This document shows, one piece after another, positions 29,015-31,842 of a stretch of DNA of 31,842 nucleotides. The notes beneath the pieces are model-generated. The model was given only the letters and a program-made list of their open reading frames with translations. It made no database searches and was not told where the DNA came from. Source of the DNA: a virus; the IMG/VR virus record IMGVR_UViG_3300045741_000099, positions 1 through 31,842 of that record, one strand, 5' to 3'. The translations under genes were made by a program, and so were the position numbers. The stretch's first letter is position 1; each line of letters opens with the position of its first letter.

Positions 29015-30018
29015 CACTTCGCCCAGTGCATCGCGAGCGAATCGGCGACGAGCTGCTGAGCGGTGCCCTTCGTGAACAGGAACGCCGAGCTGTTGTGGAG
29101 CTTGTCGAGCGCGTAGAGCTGCGCCTGCAAGAGCGAGAGCGTCATCGTCGGCGGTGCCGGTGGAGGCGTCGGCGCGGGAGTCGGCGCTGGCGCGGGGATG
29201 GGAACGTGCCCGCCCATCGCGTCGAACGCTGCCACGAGGTCCGACCACGCGACGCCGTTCGGCGCCTTCGCCGAACCCTTCGCGACCTGATCGGCGGTGA
29301 GGAGCGCGTACATCTCGCCGCCCGCCCACGTCCCGCAGTAGGCCGACATCGCGTTCCAGGTGAGCGTGCCTTTGAGCCCCCACGAGTCGATGAGCACGCC
29401 GCGAGAGTCGTAGCCGAAGCCGATCACGTCGTGGCCGTTGTTCGGGTCGGGTGCGCCAGCCGCATCCCAGACGAAGCCCGAGCCGGGCGGGAACGGGTTC
29501 ACCCATGCATCGGGAAGCGCGATGCCGAACTTCAGGTTCTCGAACAGGTAGCACGCTGCCTGGATGTCGTGGACGCTGCGCGCGTTGATCGAGATCGCGC
29601 CGAGCAGCTTCGTCCCGTTCGCGAAGCCGCGCTGCGTCCAGTAATTGATGGCGTCCTGAAGGTTGCACCCGTTGTCGGTGCTCTCGTCGCCGGGGACGTA
29701 GCCACCGATTGCCGAGTAGTCCTTCACGATCTGATCGCGCGTCGCGTGGAACGGCGTGCCCGTGGCGTTGCCCGTCTCGACGCCGAGGATGTGATAGCCG
29801 CCCGCGATCACGCAGTCGCCCATCGCGTCGTTCCCGTACACGTCGGAGAGCACGCTCGCGGCCTTCGGCGAGTAGTCGCACGCGGGCGGGATGGCAGGCA
29901 TCGCCGCGTGGTTCACGAAGTCGCTGAAGTGCAGACGAGCCGCGCCGGGTGCGCGCGGCTTGCGCCCGAACTTGATGTTGCGGTTGAGGTGCGGTGCGAA
30001 GACTGACTTGAGGGCCAT
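29014..30018 (-). CDS. Papain-like (C1/C39-type) cysteine peptidase, possible endolysin or internal virion enzyme
   Basis: The 334-residue protein has the residues of a papain-fold peptidase: C69 in NDAMGDCVIAG, H196 in NNGHDVIGFGYD and D211 (with Trp213) in LIDSWG, in the right order and spacing. The early pattern N-D-x-x-G-D-C is shared with a group of unassigned bacterial and phage proteins. The catalytic domain ends near residue 245. A Pro/Ala/Thr linker (PIPAPAPTPAPTPPPAPP, about 274-291) leads to a helical C-terminus (LLQAQLYALDKLHNSSAFLF). A two-part design with a linker fits a peptidoglycan-cutting endolysin or a prohead processing enzyme, but there is no signal peptide and no wall-binding domain that I recognise. 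It overlaps TerL, unlike most lysis genes. Confidence 0.75.
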   Translation of the reverse strand: MALKSVFAPHLNRNIKFGRKPRAPGAARLHFSDFVNHAAMPAIPPACDYSPKAASVLSDVYGNDAMGDCVIAGGYHILGVETGNATGTPFHATRDQIVKDYSAIGGYVPGDESTDNGCNLQDAINYWTQRGFANGTKLLGAISINARSVHDIQAACYLFENLKFGIALPDAWVNPFPPGSGFVWDAAGAPDPNNGHDVIGFGYDSRGVLIDSWGLKGTLTWNAMSAYCGTWAGGEMYALLTADQVAKGSAKAPNGVAWSDLVAAFDAMGGHVPIPAPAPTPAPTPPPAPPTMTLSLLQAQLYALDKLHNSSAFLFTKGTAQQLVADSLAMHWAK

Positions 30019-30027
30019 GGTGAAAGC

Positions 30028-30240
30028 CTATCGCTTCTTCTCGGTTCGTTCCACCGCCGAGAGGTCCGTGACTGATGGCGGGCGCACGGGTGTCTTGTCT
30101 ACGTCGCGGGTTTGCAAGAGCAGCGCGAGCCGTCGCTGGGCCATCGCCACTTCGGCGCGCAGCCTTCCCACCTCGTCGAGCGCGTTGAGCGCAAGCGTCA
30201 GCGCGGCGTGCCCTTCCTCGATGATGTCGTACCTCGACAA
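30028..30240 (-). CDS. Small helical hypothetical protein
   Basis: Read from TTG 30240, the frame gives 70 residues: YDIIEEGHAALTLALNALDE, then VGRLRAEVAMAQRRLALLLQ and a basic end (VERTEKKR). It is a likely coiled coil. The start lies ten bases after the preceding gene's stop and no strong ribosome site is seen, so translation may depend on coupling; the open frame continues upstream within the previous gene but out of its frame. Possible role as a small terminase partner or spanin-like protein cannot be shown. Confidence 0.4.
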   Translation of the reverse strand: MSRYDIIEEGHAALTLALNALDEVGRLRAEVAMAQRRLALLLQTRDVDKTPVRPPSVTDLSAVERTEKKR

Positions 30241-30250
30241 CCCACTTCGC

Positions 30251-31294
30251 CTACTTCCCAACCCATCCGGTGTTCGTCGCGACGCCGCTCTCCTTGACGT
30301 AGAGCGTGGTCCCCGCACCGCCGTCGGTGCGCGTGAACATATCGCCAGGGCTGCCCGTGACGACGCCGTTCGGGTCGCCGAGCCCGCTCGACCAGAGCGC
30401 GCCGCTCGCGATGGTCGCTGGCGTCGTGTCCTTGCCGCCCGCGCGCACGCCGCGAAGCGTCTGCGTGTCACCTTCGGAGCCGACCTTGAAGACGACTCGA
30501 CGGCTGTTGATGGGGCCAGCGAGCGGGACGAGCTGAAGCTCGTACTCGGACGGCGCCCATGCTTGACCAGCCGGGACGAACCCGCTTGGAACCTGGATCG
30601 TGATGAACGCCGCAAGCGGGATGCTCGCGTTGTCGGGCGCGACGCCGACGCACGTTGCGCGGAACAGAACATCACCCGCGATGATGCCCGCGAGCGAGCC
30701 GACCGTTGCGCCTCGGCTCTTGAACGTACTGATGCCGGGAGCACCCGTGTTCGCTCCGTACTGGTTCGCGCGATACTGCGATCCGTTCGAGATGATCGAC
30801 GAGAGCTGCATGCGCGAGTTGGAACCGTGGAGCTGGACCGTCGCGCCGATGAATACGAACCCGGTCGTGTCCTCCTGAACGACGGCGGTGCCGCTGATGT
30901 CGGGCAGGCGGAACGGGCGCGAGATGCCCGCAGACGGGAAGATGGTGACGCCCGAGGTCGTGGCCTGGTTCGAGAGATCGACGGTCAGGAACTTCGTCGG
31001 GTCGGCTGTGCCCGTGACCTTGAACACGCTGTCGAGCACGGGGAACGGCGAGCCGCCTCCACCGCCACCTCCCGCAGCCGCGAGCATGATGCCGTTCGCG
31101 ATCTCGTCGCCGCCTCCGCGTGCGTATGCCGTCGCGGCGTTCGCGCACGCCTGCTCGACCGACGTGTTCGGCAGCGCGACGAGGAGCCCTCCGATCTGAA
31201 GAAGGCCGGCGATGATGTGAGCGTCGCCTTGCGCGTCGTTGAGGATGTCTCCCGCGCGCCGGCCGCCGCATGCGTTGACGAGTGCGAACTTCAT
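30251..31294 (-). CDS. Fibre- or tail-associated structural protein
   Basis: The 347-residue protein starts at ATG 31294 with AAGGA upstream. After an N-terminal helical part (ACANAATAYARGGGDEIANG) comes a Gly run and then SVFKVTGTADPTKFLTVDLS, followed by the strand set GISRPFRLPDISGTAVVQED. The unit 'F-x-[IV]-x-x-x-x-D-P-T-K-x-L-x-[FV]-D-[LV]-S' followed by 'R-x-[FL]-x-L-P-D-x-S-G-T' is a common module of tail fibre and head fibre proteins. The rest is beta-rich and Gly/Asn/Ser-rich (VQLHGSNSRMQLSSIISNGS). It likely reaches the outside of the particle and may be part of a tail fibre. The next gene is the BppU-like protein, on the same strand. Confidence 0.6.
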   Translation of the reverse strand: MKFALVNACGGRRAGDILNDAQGDAHIIAGLLQIGGLLVALPNTSVEQACANAATAYARGGGDEIANGIMLAAAGGGGGGGSPFPVLDSVFKVTGTADPTKFLTVDLSNQATTSGVTIFPSAGISRPFRLPDISGTAVVQEDTTGFVFIGATVQLHGSNSRMQLSSIISNGSQYRANQYGANTGAPGISTFKSRGATVGSLAGIIAGDVLFRATCVGVAPDNASIPLAAFITIQVPSGFVPAGQAWAPSEYELQLVPLAGPINSRRVVFKVGSEGDTQTLRGVRAGGKDTTPATIASGALWSSGLGDPNGVVTGSPGDMFTRTDGGAGTTLYVKESGVATNTGWVGK

Positions 31295-31307
31295 GGTGAC
31301 TGGTTCC

Positions 31308-31637
31308 TTAGATCGAAGGGACGACTTGAACGGTGAGATAGCCGACGGTCGGGAAGCTGAGCAGCTTGCCGCTCAGGAACGTGACCTCGAACTCAGCGAG
31401 GTAACTGCCAACGGTGTCCGTGTCAGCGGGTATCCACTGGTACTCCACGTTCCCGGTAAGCGCGTCGAGGATGACGGCAGGCGCGTTCACCTTGAGCGGG
31501 CCTCCGTCGCTCGGCTGCATCTTGAACACGACGCTCGCGCCCGTGAGATCGACGGGGACCGGATCTTGGTCCTCCACCTGCGTCTTCAGCAACGCCTCGA
31601 AGACGGGGAGCGTGTCGTTCTGCTTGATGAGGAACAT
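31308..31637 (-). CDS. BppU-like N-terminal baseplate/fibre domain protein
   Basis: The best start is ATG 31637 with GGAG six bases upstream, giving 109 residues; a GTG at 31655 would overlap the previous gene. The protein resembles the N-terminal immunoglobulin-like domain of BppU-family baseplate proteins: FLIKQNDTLPVFEALLKTQV, then PVDLTGASVVFKMQ (the family has 'P-V-D-L-T-G-x-x-V-x-F'), NVEYQWIPADTDTVGSYLAE and FEVTFLSGKLLSFPTVGYLT. In lactococcal phages this domain attaches receptor-binding parts to the baseplate. Here the protein stands alone and short, so it may be an adaptor or a fibre base. Confidence 0.7.
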   Translation of the reverse strand: MFLIKQNDTLPVFEALLKTQVEDQDPVPVDLTGASVVFKMQPSDGGPLKVNAPAVILDALTGNVEYQWIPADTDTVGSYLAEFEVTFLSGKLLSFPTVGYLTVQVVPSI

Positions 31638-31648
31638 CCGATTCTCCA

Positions 31649-31842
31649 CTAGCACGAGATGACGATTGCACGGAACCCGAGCACGTCGGCTTCGGCGACT
31701 TGCTCGATGACGACCGCCAAAGCGGCGGATTCACGAGGCTCAACGAGTGCGACCTGCACAAGCGGCATCGCCGTGGCCTTGACATCGAAGGCGCTCGCGA
31801 GTGCGACCTGCACGATGCTGTCTGCGCGTGCAGCCGTGACCA
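31649..31842 (-). CDS. Partial protein of unknown function (5' end outside window)
   Basis: An open frame runs from the window edge to the stop at 31649-31651 and gives the last 63 residues of a protein. It contains two similar strands, SIVQVALASAFDVKATAMPL and VQVALVEPRESAALAVVIEQ, and ends in a VLGFRAIVIS strand. The repeated 'V-Q-V-A-L' suggests beta-rich repeat units, as in a fibre or structural protein. The following gene starts at 31637 after it, in the same direction. No family can be named from this fragment. Confidence 0.55.
   Translation of the reverse strand, partial: VTAARADSIVQVALASAFDVKATAMPLVQVALVEPRESAALAVVIEQVAEADVLGFRAIVISC

Noticed and set aside
1-31842. Tailocin or gene transfer agent interpretation
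   Set aside because: Full packaging and head genes with a contractile tail argue for a normal phage particle; nothing in the window points to a headless or transfer-agent system.

Overview
The window is the virion-structure region of a high-GC contractile-tailed phage (myovirus) or prophage. It contains a large terminase, portal, minor head (MuF-type) protein, scaffold, major capsid protein, tail sheath, tail tube, tape measure, baseplate hub and spike. Nearly every gene lies on the minus strand, so the operon reads from the right end of the window to the left. Genes are packed with ATGA or GTGA stop/start overlaps and several start with GTG or TTG behind strong AAGGAG-type ribosome sites. 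No integrase, repressor, tRNA, CRISPR array or insertion sequence is visible, so lysogeny cannot be decided here. The host is uncertain. The high GC and a lipoprotein with a Ser/Ala/Pro-rich tail suggest a high-GC Gram-negative host, possibly Myxococcota (inference only).

Layout in order of transcription (right to left). (1) 31842-30028: host-interaction or fibre-like genes, including a BppU-like N-terminal domain protein. (2) 30018-29014: a papain-fold cysteine peptidase, overlapping the terminase start. (3) 29014-27404: TerL. (4) 27353-26044: three small unknown genes. (5) 26044-20993: the portal, then a 963-residue MuF protein that also carries a kinase-like domain and a complete R/STS/ExE ADP-ribosyltransferase domain. 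(6) 20425-21002: a two-gene plus-strand cassette, the only genes facing the other way. (7) 20360-16114: small unknown virion-type proteins, scaffold and N4-gp56-like major capsid protein, with hairpins in the gaps. (8) 16046-10254: neck and connector genes interrupted by a Cys-rich protein, a small lipoprotein and two paralogous Ala/His-rich helical proteins. (9) 10209-1: sheath, tube, tail assembly chaperone pair joined by a canonical -1 frameshift site (T TTT TTC), tape measure, acidic protein, LysM baseplate protein, hub, and an OB-fold spike running off the left end.

The most interesting system is the 963-residue head protein. Its MuF part should place it inside the capsid next to the portal, and its C-terminal half looks like a double effector (kinase-like plus Arg-type ADP-ribosyltransferase) that could enter the host with the DNA, in the way phage T4 Alt does. 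The two Ala/His-rich paralogs share an N-terminal tag, and a Trp-containing motif recurs in three proteins, so these may be further internal virion proteins with a common packaging signal. These functional ideas are inference; the domains and motifs are read directly from the sequence.
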